From NCBI RefSeq assembly GCF_001655005.1, contig NZ_LXET01000054.1:1-64000 (forward strand): a DNA stretch of 64,000 nt, written 5' to 3'. Position numbers and translations under genes: made by a program. Shown in pieces: positions 8,647 through 16,763 of this stretch (position 1 is its first letter; every line of letters begins with the position of its first letter). Source of the stretch: Hafnia paralvei ATCC 29927. GTDB lineage: Bacteria; Pseudomonadota; Gammaproteobacteria; Enterobacterales; Enterobacteriaceae. The notes under the pieces are model-generated. The model saw nothing but the letters and a program-made list of their open reading frames with translations, did no database searches and was not told where the DNA came from.

Positions 8647-8716
8647 TATATCCCGTCACGTTTCAAGCTACGTCAGCGTTAACCGATGACCTGCATCTTG
8701 AAATGGCTTGGGCATA
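8647..8716. repeat. Palindromic intergenic repeat, copy 2 (degenerate)
   Basis: The left arm starts TATATCCCGTCACGTTTCAA and the right arm (8693-8716) ends TTGGGCATA. Both match the ends of copies 1 and 3 with several substitutions, and the central part is mostly lost. It lies just upstream of exuT. Confidence 0.55.
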
Positions 8717-9031
8717 GAACTTTGCCTTGTGGAACGCCTTTGGCGAAATGTGCAAGGCCGCAATGAACCGCGCTTGTGGCTGCGCCGCGTAATAACTCTC
8801 CATATTGAAACGGTGATGGCGTTACTTACGTGGTACCCATCTACCTTATTCATCTGTGCTACAGCGCTAAAACTACAGTCTCAGATGGAAAGTTCGGACG
8901 TTCCTGTTCCGACTTTGAATTAACTTTTATGACTTGGTTAATCGACATTGGTCAAACCACTGCTCATGATTGGTTAGGGCAATACTCATTTCGCAGCGGT
9001 GGCTAAGATAACTTGTCATACAGATTTAAAA

Positions 9032-9047
9032 GTTGAGAGCCATCACA
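9032..9047 (-). promoter_or_regulatory. Putative CRP site, exuT/uxaC region
   Basis: On the minus strand TGTGATGGCTCTCAAC matches 8 of 10 positions of TGTGA-N6-TCACA. The hexuronate genes of E. coli are catabolite-controlled, so a CRP site here is expected. It is a sequence match only. Confidence 0.45.
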
Positions 9048-9258
9048 AAAACCATTTTTGGATTAAGGAATAATAAACCTATGCAGAATCCCTACTAAAA
9101 AGTGTCTACATAAGCAAAAGCACCAAGTGATAGTGCCGTTTTATCGCTTTCATTACGTTAAACGCGGAAAAAGTTCTGGACGAGCGCCATAATTGGTGTG
9201 ATAACTTTAGCCGCAAAGAATAGCTCACTGAAGCTTTATGCTCTCGAGGAACCCGATG

Positions 9259-10668
9259 ATGTCGCAATTTTTAACCGAAGATTTCTTGCTGGATACCGAG
9301 TTTGCACGCCGTTTGTACCACGACTATGCGGCAGAGCAGCCAATTTTTGACTATCACTGTCACTTGCCACCTGAGCAGATCGCTCAGGATTATCGGTTCA
9401 AAAACCTGTATGACATCTGGTTAAAAGGCGACCATTACAAATGGCGCGCGATGCGTACTAACGGCGTCGCTGAGCGCCTATGCACCGGCGATGCTAGCGA
9501 TCGTGAGAAGTTTCAGGCATGGGCCGAAACCGTCCCTCATACCATCGGCAATCCGCTCTACCACTGGACTCATCTAGAACTACGCCGTCCATTCGGTATC
9601 ACAGGCACGCTGCTTTCCGGCAATACGGCTGACGATATCTGGAATCGCTGTAATGCACTGCTGGAGCGCGACGAATTCAGCGCTCGCGGTATCATGAAAC
9701 AGATGAACGTGAAAATGGTAGGCACCACTGACGACCCTATCGACGATCTAAGCCATCACAAAGCTATCGCGCTAGACCGCAGCTTTGACGTGAAAGTGTT
9801 ACCGAGCTGGCGTCCAGATAAAGCATTCAATATTGATGCCGCCATTTTCCCTGAATATATGCAGAAACTGAGTGCGGCAGCCGACGTAGACATTCGCAAA
9901 TTCAGCGATGTATGTGATGCTCTGAAAATTCGGATGGACCACTTTGCGGCTCACGGCTGTAAGGTGTCTGACCACGCGCTTGATGTGGTTATGTATGGCG
10001 AAGCAGATGAAACCACGTTAAACGGCATTCTTGCCCGTCGTTTGGAAGGCAAAATGCCAACGGAACAGGAAGTTGCCCAGTTTAAAACGGCGGTACTGCT
10101 GTTCCTCGGAGCCGAATACCAAAAACGCGGTTGGGTTCAGCAATACCACATTGGTGCACTGCGTAATAACAATTCACGCATGTTTGAAACGGTTGGGCCA
10201 GACATTGGTTTTGACTCAATTCACGATGCGCCAGTTGCCTTCGCGCTCTCGCGTCTATTGGATGCACAAAGCCGCTCTACTGGCTTGCCAAAAACTATTC
10301 TTTACTGCCTAAACCCACGTGATAACGAAGTGATCGGCACCATGATCGGCAATTTCCAAGGCGAAGGTATGGCAGGGAAAATGCAGTTCGGTTCAGGTTG
10401 GTGGTTCAATGATCAGAAGGACGGTATGCAGCGCCAAATGACCCAGCTTGCACAGCTTGGTTTACTCAGCCGCTTTGTTGGCATGCTGACCGATAGCCGC
10501 AGCTTCTTGTCTTATACCCGTCACGAATATTTCCGCCGCATCCTGTGCCAAATGATTGGCCGCTGGGTCGAAGACGGCGAAGCACCAGCAGATATTGAAC
10601 TGCTGGGAAATATGGTGAAAAACATCAGCTTCGATAATGCGAAAAACTATTTTGCGATTGAGTTGTAA
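9259..10668 (+). CDS. uxaC: Glucuronate/galacturonate isomerase UxaC
   Basis: It isomerises D-glucuronate to D-fructuronate and D-galacturonate to D-tagaturonate in the cytoplasm, the first catabolic step after ExuT. The 469-residue protein belongs to the amidohydrolase-like uronate isomerase family and shows the HCH metal motif in DYHCHLPPEQI near the N-terminus. Two adjacent ATGs exist (9256, 9259). I use 9259 because it gives M-S-Q-F like E. coli M-T-P-F and sits eight bases after AGGA; the frame opens seven codons earlier. A terminator-like hairpin separates it from uxaB. Confidence 0.95.
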   Translation: MSQFLTEDFLLDTEFARRLYHDYAAEQPIFDYHCHLPPEQIAQDYRFKNLYDIWLKGDHYKWRAMRTNGVAERLCTGDASDREKFQAWAETVPHTIGNPLYHWTHLELRRPFGITGTLLSGNTADDIWNRCNALLERDEFSARGIMKQMNVKMVGTTDDPIDDLSHHKAIALDRSFDVKVLPSWRPDKAFNIDAAIFPEYMQKLSAAADVDIRKFSDVCDALKIRMDHFAAHGCKVSDHALDVVMYGEADETTLNGILARRLEGKMPTEQEVAQFKTAVLLFLGAEYQKRGWVQQYHIGALRNNNSRMFETVGPDIGFDSIHDAPVAFALSRLLDAQSRSTGLPKTILYCLNPRDNEVIGTMIGNFQGEGMAGKMQFGSGWWFNDQKDGMQRQMTQLAQLGLLSRFVGMLTDSRSFLSYTRHEYFRRILCQMIGRWVEDGEAPADIELLGNMVKNISFDNAKNYFAIEL

Positions 10669-10675
10669 GAATCCT

Positions 10676-10701
10676 GGGGCGGTTTAGCCGCCCATTTTTT
10701 T
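10676..10701 (+). terminator. Terminator-like hairpin between uxaC and uxaB
   Basis: GGGCGG / CCGCCC stem with a 5-nt loop followed by seven T. It lies directly after the uxaC stop but inside the uxaCBA cluster, so it may reduce or end transcription before uxaB. Confidence 0.75.
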
Positions 10702-10736
10702 AAAGACCCCATTCTTGTTTATTTTATATGTTGATG

Positions 10737-10757
10737 ACCGCCATAACATGGCGGTCA
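10737..10757 (+). other. Short perfect hairpin before uxaB
   Basis: Perfect 8-bp inverted repeat GACCGCCA / TGGCGGTC with a 5-nt loop lies about 20 bases before the uxaB start. There is no T-run, so it is not a terminator. It could stabilise the 5' end of a processed uxaB message; this is inference. Confidence 0.4.
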
Positions 10758-10777
10758 CGCTCTGAGGTAGCTCCTAA

Positions 10778-12253
10778 ATGCAAACCCTTAATCGTCGTGA
10801 CTTCCCTGGCCGCCAGCACCCTGACAAAGTTATCCAATTCGGTGAAGGTAATTTCCTGCGCGCGTTTGTGGATTGGCAATTAGATCTACTGAATGAGCAT
10901 ACCGATTTAAATGCTGGCGTAGTCGTTGTACGCCCGCTGAACAGCGATTTCCCCCCCTCACTGAGCACTCAAGATGGACTTTTCACCACCATCATTCGTG
11001 GTCTGAACGAGCAAGGTGAAGCGGTGCGTGAATCACGCATCATTCGCAGCGTAAACCGCGAAATCAATATGTATCAGGATTTTGATGCTTATTTGGCGTT
11101 GGCTCATGATGCCAATATCCGTTTCGTGTTTTCGAATACCACCGAGGCTGGAATTAGCTATGTGCCTGAAGATAAGCTCACGGATACGCCACCAGCCAGT
11201 TTCCCTGCGAAGCTCACTCGTCTGATGTACGAACGTTTCTGCCACTTTGACGGTGCCGCTGACAAAGGCTGGGTATTGCTACCGTGTGAATTGATTGACT
11301 ATAACGGCGAAGCACTGCGCGAACTGGTACTGCGCTACGCGCAACAATGGGATCTGCCATCGCGCTTTGTTCAGTGGTTAGAGCAAAATAATACCTTCTG
11401 CTCTACTCTGGTGGATCGTATTGTGACCGGATACCCACGCGGTGAAGTTGAAGCTTTAACTGAAGAGTTAGGCTATCAGGATGCCTTCTTAGATACGGCT
11501 GAACATTTCTATCTGTTCGTGATCCAAGGACCACAATCGCTGGCACAAGAGCTACGTTTAGATGCATTTGCAAAAAATCATAAACCGCTGAATATCCGTA
11601 TTGTTGACGACATTAAGCCATATAAAGAGCGTAAGGTTGCGATTCTTAATGGCGCCCATACGGCGCTCGTTCCCGTCGCATTTTTGGCAGGCCTGAACAC
11701 CGTAGGCGAAAGCATGAATGACGTACAGGTGACAGAGTTTGTTGAAAAAGCGATTAGCCAAGAGATCATGCCAGTATTAGATCTTCCTGCCGATGAATTG
11801 AAATCATTTGCTGATGCCGTATTGAGCCGTTTCCGTAACCCGTTTATCCAACACCAACTGCTCTCTATCGCTTTGAATGGGATGACTAAATACCGCACCC
11901 GTATTCTGCCTCAGGTGATCGCTTATCAGCATAAGACGGGCAAACTACCACAGCGCTTGTGCTTTGCTTTGGCCGCGTTGATTGCTTTCTACCGTGGCGA
12001 ACGTAACGGTGAAACTTACCCACTGCAAGACGACGCTCACTGGCTTGAACGCTATCGTACGGGCTGGGACGCTGTGCAAGCAGGTTCCCAAAACCTGAAT
12101 GATCTCGTGCATACGATCCTGAGCGACGCCGATCATTGGGGTCAGGATCTGAATCAGATCCCTGAGATGACACAAACGATTGCTGGTTATTTGCAGCAAA
12201 TCGATCAGCAAGGCATGCGTTCTGCCGTTTCATCATTGTCCGCAGTTGCCTAA
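10778..12253 (+). CDS. uxaB: Tagaturonate reductase UxaB
   Basis: An NADH-dependent reductase converting D-tagaturonate to D-altronate. The 491-residue product has the mannitol-dehydrogenase-family N-terminal Rossmann domain (IQFGEGNFLRAFVDWQ, residues 19-34). The C-terminal domain begins around 290 with the signature LNGAHTALVPVAFLAGL, including the catalytic lysine region KPYKERKVAILNG. The ATG at 10778 has GAGGTAG upstream. In E. coli uxaB is away from uxaCA; here it is placed between uxaC and uxaA. It may also have a separate promoter, given the hairpin before it. Confidence 0.95.
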   Translation: MQTLNRRDFPGRQHPDKVIQFGEGNFLRAFVDWQLDLLNEHTDLNAGVVVVRPLNSDFPPSLSTQDGLFTTIIRGLNEQGEAVRESRIIRSVNREINMYQDFDAYLALAHDANIRFVFSNTTEAGISYVPEDKLTDTPPASFPAKLTRLMYERFCHFDGAADKGWVLLPCELIDYNGEALRELVLRYAQQWDLPSRFVQWLEQNNTFCSTLVDRIVTGYPRGEVEALTEELGYQDAFLDTAEHFYLFVIQGPQSLAQELRLDAFAKNHKPLNIRIVDDIKPYKERKVAILNGAHTALVPVAFLAGLNTVGESMNDVQVTEFVEKAISQEIMPVLDLPADELKSFADAVLSRFRNPFIQHQLLSIALNGMTKYRTRILPQVIAYQHKTGKLPQRLCFALAALIAFYRGERNGETYPLQDDAHWLERYRTGWDAVQAGSQNLNDLVHTILSDADHWGQDLNQIPEMTQTIAGYLQQIDQQGMRSAVSSLSAVA

Positions 12254-12271
12254 GCAGAGCTGAATTAAATT

Positions 12272-13771
12272 ATGCAAAACATGCAAAGCGTTATCAAAAT
12301 TCATCCGTTAGATAATGTCGCGGTGGCACTGCGCGATCTGAGCGCGGGTGAAACCATCTGCGTTGAATCCCTTTCTATTGTGCTGCCAGCCGATATCGCT
12401 CGTGGCCACAAATTTGCGCTAACGCCGATAGCGCAAGGCGATATGATCGTCAAATATGGCCTGCCAATTGGCCATGCACTTACCGCAATCGCGGCTGGTG
12501 AACATATCCATTCGCAAAATGCGAAAACTAATCTCAACGATCTGGATCAGTATCAATATCAGCCGGACTTTGCCAATCTGCCAGCCCAAATGGCCGATCG
12601 TGAAGTACAGATCTATCGTCGCAAAAATGGTGACGTTGGGATCCGTAATGAGCTGTGGATCTTACCCACCGTAGGCTGCGTGAACGGTATGGCGCGGCAG
12701 ATGTTAACCCGCTTTATGAAAGAAACGGGTGATGCTGAAGGCATCGACGGTGCGTATCTGTTCACTCATCCATTTGGTTGCTCACAGTTGGGCGACGACC
12801 ACATCAATACCCGCACCATGCTACAAAACATGGTGCGCCATCCTAACGCCGGAGCTGTCCTCGTCGTTGGGTTGGGCTGTGAGAATAACCAAATTACCGC
12901 ATTCCGTGAAACGCTGGGTGAATATGATGCCGAACGCGTGCATTTCATGGTGTGCCAGCAACAGGATGATGAAGTTGAAGCCGGTATTGAGCATTTGCAC
13001 CAGCTATATCAGGTCATGCGCAACGATCGTCGTGAATCAGGCAAACTGAGCGAGCTCAAGTTTGGTTTGGAATGCGGCGGTTCTGACGGACTATCTGGAA
13101 TTACCGCTAACCCGCTGCTGGGTCGTTTCTCCGACTATGTGATTGCTAACGGCGGCACTAGCGTGCTGACCGAAGTCCCTGAGATGTTTGGTGCTGAGCG
13201 TATTCTGATGAGCCGCTGCCGTGATGAGGCTACGTTTAAAAAAACCGTTGAGATGGTGAATAACTTCAAACAGTACTTTATTGAGCACAATCAGCCGATT
13301 TACGAAAATCCCTCGCCGGGCAACAAAGCGGGTGGGATCACCACTTTAGAAGAGAAATCTCTGGGCTGTACGCAAAAAGCTGGGCAGAGCCAAGTGATTG
13401 ACGTATTGCGTTATGGAGAAAGACTCAAGGCACCAGGGCTGAACCTACTCAGCGCACCGGGTAATGATGCGGTAGCAACGAGCGCACTGGCCGGTGCCGG
13501 TTGCCATATGGTGCTGTTTAGTACCGGTCGCGGCACGCCATACGGCGGCTTTGTTCCAACGGTCAAACTGGCAACGAATACCGAAATCGCCACGAAAAAA
13601 CCACACTGGATCGATTTCGATGCTGGACAATTGTTGCATGGCAAAACCATGGATCAATTGTTGATTTCATTCGTAGATATGATCGTCGATATTGCTAATG
13701 GTCATCAAACCCGTAATGAAATTAATGACTTCCGCGAGCTAGCAATATTTAAAAGCGGCGTAACGCTGTAG
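12272..13771 (+). CDS. uxaA: Altronate dehydratase UxaA
   Basis: It dehydrates D-altronate to 2-keto-3-deoxygluconate, the last step encoded in this cluster. The 499-residue protein has a small N-terminal SAF-type domain (residues 1-95) and a large C-terminal UxaA/GarD domain with conserved cysteines in TVGCVNG, HPFGCSQLGDD, GLGCENNQ and GLECGGSDG. It starts 18 bases after uxaB, so the two genes are co-transcribed. The start could be the ATG at 12272 or the one three codons later at 12281; neither has a strong SD. A terminator follows the gene. Confidence 0.95.
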   Translation: MQNMQSVIKIHPLDNVAVALRDLSAGETICVESLSIVLPADIARGHKFALTPIAQGDMIVKYGLPIGHALTAIAAGEHIHSQNAKTNLNDLDQYQYQPDFANLPAQMADREVQIYRRKNGDVGIRNELWILPTVGCVNGMARQMLTRFMKETGDAEGIDGAYLFTHPFGCSQLGDDHINTRTMLQNMVRHPNAGAVLVVGLGCENNQITAFRETLGEYDAERVHFMVCQQQDDEVEAGIEHLHQLYQVMRNDRRESGKLSELKFGLECGGSDGLSGITANPLLGRFSDYVIANGGTSVLTEVPEMFGAERILMSRCRDEATFKKTVEMVNNFKQYFIEHNQPIYENPSPGNKAGGITTLEEKSLGCTQKAGQSQVIDVLRYGERLKAPGLNLLSAPGNDAVATSALAGAGCHMVLFSTGRGTPYGGFVPTVKLATNTEIATKKPHWIDFDAGQLLHGKTMDQLLISFVDMIVDIANGHQTRNEINDFRELAIFKSGVTL

Positions 13772-13828
13772 TGAATGACAAGTAGTGGGCTAAGTTAAAC
13801 ACAAGGTTATATGCGAGACTGAGCTTTG

Positions 13829-13860
13829 AGCGGCGTTCTTCTGAACGTCGCTTTGTTATT
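13829..13860 (+). terminator. Terminator of uxaA
   Basis: AGCGGCGTTC / GAACGTCGCT stem (one G-T pair) with a 4-nt loop, followed by TTTGTTATTT, about 60 bases after uxaA. Confidence 0.75.
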
Positions 13861-13878
13861 TAATAAAGGGATGAATTC

Positions 13879-14412
13879 ATGAGTAGTTACGAGTGGTTTG
13901 CACAAGGCGTAGGCGTTGTGGCTTTTCTGGTTGGCATCACCACATTTTTCAATCGTAACGAACTACGTTTTAAGTATCAGCTCTCTATCTATTCCGCCAT
14001 TATTGGTCTGCATTTCTTTCTAATGGGCGCCCACTCGGCCAGTGCCGCCGCTGAGCTCAATGCGGTACGAACGGTGATTTCAACCCGCACACGTAGCAAC
14101 TGGGTCATGTTGGTCTTTATTGCACTCACGTTAGGGTTTGGTGGCTATAGTCTGCAACATGCGATGGAGTTACTGCCGATTATTGGCACTGTCGCCAGTA
14201 CATGGGCATTATTTCGTACTCGAGGATTAACCACCCGCTGTGTTATGTGGTGCTCTACGGCTTGTTGGGTCACACACAATATCTGGCTAGGATCGATTGG
14301 GGGTTCACTGATTGAAGGGAGTTTTTTGCTGATGAACGGATTTAATATCATCCGTTTTCACCGTATGCAACGACGCGGGATCGATCCGTTTAAGGTAGAG
14401 AAGAAAGCGTAA
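13879..14412 (+). CDS. ygjV: YgjV-family inner-membrane protein
   Basis: A 177-residue membrane protein with five or six hydrophobic segments and the conserved C-terminal block SIGGSLIEGSFLLMNGFNIIRFHRMQ split around the last helix. It matches E. coli YgjV over its length and lies next to uxaA as there. Its function is not established. The terminator after uxaA suggests it has its own promoter; AAGGGATGAATTC upstream gives a usable ribosome-binding site. The inverted repeat at 14416-14440 follows it. Confidence 0.85.
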   Translation: MSSYEWFAQGVGVVAFLVGITTFFNRNELRFKYQLSIYSAIIGLHFFLMGAHSASAAAELNAVRTVISTRTRSNWVMLVFIALTLGFGGYSLQHAMELLPIIGTVASTWALFRTRGLTTRCVMWCSTACWVTHNIWLGSIGGSLIEGSFLLMNGFNIIRFHRMQRRGIDPFKVEKKA

Positions 14413-14415
14413 GAA

Positions 14416-14440
14416 CCTCCAGCCCGCTCATCGAGCTGGA
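14416..14440. terminator. Hairpin between convergent ygjV and nucleoside transporter
   Basis: CTCCAGC / GCTGGAG stem with an 11-nt loop in the 42-bp gap between convergent genes. It lacks a clear T-run, so it is a weak bidirectional terminator candidate. Confidence 0.4.
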
Positions 14441-14454
14441 GATAATTAGACTGG

Positions 14455-15732
14455 TTAAAGCGCCAAGAAGAAGCCAGCGATAGTTGCACTCATCAGGTTA
14501 GACAAGGTACCTGCCGCTACGGCTTTCAGACCAAAGCGAGCGATATCATGACGACGCGTTGGAGCCATGCTACCTAGACCACCCAGCAAAATAGCCACCG
14601 ATGACAAGTTAGCAAAGCCGCACAGTGCAAAGGAAATAATAGCTTTGGTGTGGTCAGACAGCACCTGTAAGCCCGCCGCTGCAACTTCCGCATCGGCCTT
14701 CAGATATTCACCAAAGTTCATGAATGCCACAAACTCATTCACAATAATCTTTTGGCCAATAAAGGATCCGGCAATCTGCGCTTCGTTCCAAGGCACACCG
14801 ATCAGGTAAGCAATAGGAGAGAATACCCAACCCAGAATGAGTTCCAGTGATAATTGTGGGTAATCAAACCAGCCGCCAATCCCCCCCAGCATGCCGTTGA
14901 TCAACGCAATCAGCGCGATAAATGCCAACAGCATGGCACCCACATTCAATGCCAACTGCATACCTGACGCCGCACCTGATGCAGCAGCATCAATGACGTT
15001 AGCAGGACGATCTTCTTCCGCAATCAACTCCGCGGCATCAGTTTTGTCATGCGTTTTTTCCGTTTCAGGCACGATTAATTTAGCAAACAGCAAGCCCCCC
15101 GGAGCCGCCATAAATGATGCGGCAATCAGATACTCTAACGGAACGCCCATTTGCGCGTAACCCGCAAGAACAGAACCTGCCACCGATGCCAAACCACCAC
15201 ACATCACGGCGAACAGCTCTGACTGAGTCATGGTTGAGATATATGGGCGAACCACCAGCGGCGCTTCTGTCTGCCCAACAAAGATATTTGCCGTTGCAGA
15301 TAGGGATTCAGTACGGGAAGTACCCAGTACTTTCTGTAAGCCGCCGCCCAGCAGGCGAATAACGATTTGCATAATGCCGAGATAGTAGAGCACGGCGATT
15401 AATGAAGAAAAGAAGACGATAACAGGCAGTACACGCAATGCGAATACGAAACCACCGCCACCAAAGACTTCAAACATTTTGTCAGACACCAGTCCACCAA
15501 AAATAAATGAAATCCCTTGGTTTCCGTAGGCAATAACGTTGGCGACGCCAGAAGACATTGCGCCTAATACATCGCGCCCAGCCGGAACGTAAAGCACGAA
15601 AGCGCCGATAACGACCTGAATAAGAAATGCGCCAGCCACGGTGCGTAGGTTAATAGCACGGCGATTGCTTGAAATTAGCACGGCAATCAGAATGAGTACC
15701 GCCATCCCCACCACGCTCATAATAAGTTGCAT
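14455..15732 (-). CDS. Concentrative nucleoside transporter (CNT/NupC family)
   Basis: An inner-membrane cation-coupled nucleoside importer of the CNT family. The 425-residue protein has about ten hydrophobic segments and the CNT substrate-site signature IFVGQTEAPLVVRPYI, plus INEFVAFMNF in the second half. The GQTE motif resembles the Na+-coupled Vibrio CNT and differs from the GQNE of E. coli NupX, so pyrimidine nucleosides coupled to sodium are likely (inference). The upstream region has two CRP-like sites in the arrangement typical of CytR-CRP-controlled genes. E. coli has no transporter beside yjjV at this point. Confidence 0.9.
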   Translation of the reverse strand: MQLIMSVVGMAVLILIAVLISSNRRAINLRTVAGAFLIQVVIGAFVLYVPAGRDVLGAMSSGVANVIAYGNQGISFIFGGLVSDKMFEVFGGGGFVFALRVLPVIVFFSSLIAVLYYLGIMQIVIRLLGGGLQKVLGTSRTESLSATANIFVGQTEAPLVVRPYISTMTQSELFAVMCGGLASVAGSVLAGYAQMGVPLEYLIAASFMAAPGGLLFAKLIVPETEKTHDKTDAAELIAEEDRPANVIDAAASGAASGMQLALNVGAMLLAFIALIALINGMLGGIGGWFDYPQLSLELILGWVFSPIAYLIGVPWNEAQIAGSFIGQKIIVNEFVAFMNFGEYLKADAEVAAAGLQVLSDHTKAIISFALCGFANLSSVAILLGGLGSMAPTRRHDIARFGLKAVAAGTLSNLMSATIAGFFLAL

Positions 15733-15803
15733 GGAATAGTCCCTGTAACGCGTTAGATTTTAGGTTGAATACCGACGTAAAACTCTCTCGCCGATGAGGG
15801 GCG

Positions 15804-15809
15804 ATTATA
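15804..15809 (-). promoter_or_regulatory. -10 element of nucleoside transporter promoter
   Basis: Perfect TATAAT on the minus strand. A start near 15797 would place the two CRP-like sites at about -40.5 and -92.5, as in deoP2-type promoters. Confidence 0.6.
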
Positions 15810-15829
15810 CCGATGGGGGAGGAAATATT

Positions 15830-15845
15830 GGTCAAGGCTGTCACA
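15830..15845 (-). promoter_or_regulatory. Putative proximal CRP site
   Basis: TGTGACAGCCTTGACC on the minus strand matches TGTGA-N6-TCACA at 7 of 10 positions. It is centred about 40 bases upstream of the inferred transcription start. Confidence 0.5.
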
Positions 15846-15881
15846 GTTTTATACAACTGGAAGCAACTAAAATCACGAAAA

Positions 15882-15897
15882 AGAGATATGCATCACA
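15882..15897 (-). promoter_or_regulatory. Putative distal CRP site
   Basis: TGTGATGCATATCTCT on the minus strand matches the CRP consensus at 7-8 of 10 positions. It lies 52 bp upstream of the proximal site, leaving the gap that CytR occupies in known CytR-CRP promoters. Confidence 0.5.
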
Positions 15898-15947
15898 TTA
15901 TCACGCACACGTTTTCGTAGTCACCTTTGGGATAGTTAGCAAAGAAT

Positions 15948-16763
15948 CTAAAATGATGCGGAAATGCCGAACAATCTACAGGTGTTTTGCCATATAGTCT
16001 CCGCAATCATTGCGGAGGGTTCCGGCCTTAACTCACATAGTGCTTCGAAGACTTTCCGTACACGTTCAGGACGATTTGGCTGACCTTGATAGCCAGAAAG
16101 TGGCATATCAGGAGCATCCGTTTCTAACAGCAGCGTACTTAACGGCAGCTCCGCTATGACCTGACGAGTTTTGTGCGCCCGATCGTAAGTGATCGTGCCA
16201 CCCACGCCAATAAAGTAGCCGAGTTTAATAAAAGCCTGTGCCTGAGAAAGGCTACCAGAAAAACCATGAACAACGCCGCCGCGAGATAAATTCACCGCTC
16301 TAAGTTCACGAGACAACTGATCATGCGAGCGACGGGAATGCAATATCACCGGCAAATCATGGTGCTTCGCTAACTTTAATTGTGCCCTCAGTATGGCTAG
16401 CTGTCGCTCAAGCTGGGGATTATCCATAAATAAATCGAGCCCGATCTCCCCTACTGCAACCAACCTGTTTGGCTTGCTTGCTAATACATCAGAGAGATGT
16501 TCGACGTCCTGTTCGATATGCTGCTCGATATAAAGCGGGTGAAGCCCGACAGCGGCAAATAGCATAGGATGGAGATTCACCAGCGTTAGCACTCTTTGAA
16601 AGCGTTCTGCGCTGATGGTAGGTACAATAATATGACGCACTCCCTGTGCGTAGGCTAATGCAATGCTGTCAGACTCGTTCCCGCTGAACGGGGGAAAATC
16701 GAAATGGCAGTGGGTATCGATAAACCGAATATGGCGACCCATTTCATCCATACCCTCACTCAT
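15948..16763 (-). CDS. yjjV: TatD-family metal-dependent hydrolase YjjV
   Basis: A TatD-like metal-dependent phosphodiesterase or DNase of 271 residues with a TIM-barrel fold. Visible metal ligands are the HxH of DTHCHFDF near the N-terminus, the glutamate in GEIGLD, the histidine in ILHSR and the aspartate in LETDAPD. The ATG at 16763 overlaps the yjjU stop (ATGA), which supports coupled expression. E. coli YjjV begins closer to RFIDTHCHF, so starts at 16751 or 16742 are alternatives. The physiological substrate is not established. Confidence 0.92.
   Translation of the reverse strand: MSEGMDEMGRHIRFIDTHCHFDFPPFSGNESDSIALAYAQGVRHIIVPTISAERFQRVLTLVNLHPMLFAAVGLHPLYIEQHIEQDVEHLSDVLASKPNRLVAVGEIGLDLFMDNPQLERQLAILRAQLKLAKHHDLPVILHSRRSHDQLSRELRAVNLSRGGVVHGFSGSLSQAQAFIKLGYFIGVGGTITYDRAHKTRQVIAELPLSTLLLETDAPDMPLSGYQGQPNRPERVRKVFEALCELRPEPSAMIAETIWQNTCRLFGISASF

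Larger units (their letters stand above)
8631..9258. other. exuT-uxaC divergent control region
   Basis: A 628-bp non-coding region between the divergent exuT and uxaC. It contains a decayed palindromic repeat at 8647-8716 and a CRP-like site at 9032-9047. A TTGGT-N3-ACCA element at 8948-8959 resembles, but does not match in spacing, the ExuR operator TTGGTATACCAA. Short open frames here have no ribosome-binding site and no recognisable protein. Confidence 0.55.

Noticed and set aside
8708..8923. Plus-strand open frame of 71 codons in the exuT-uxaC gap
   Set aside because: It overlaps a decayed repeat, has no ribosome-binding site, and its composition is unlike a protein; treated as non-coding.
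8948..8959. ExuR operator between exuT and uxaC
   Set aside because: TTGGT and ACCA half-sites are present, but the spacing is one base too long compared with TTGGTATACCAA, so I did not list it as an operator.
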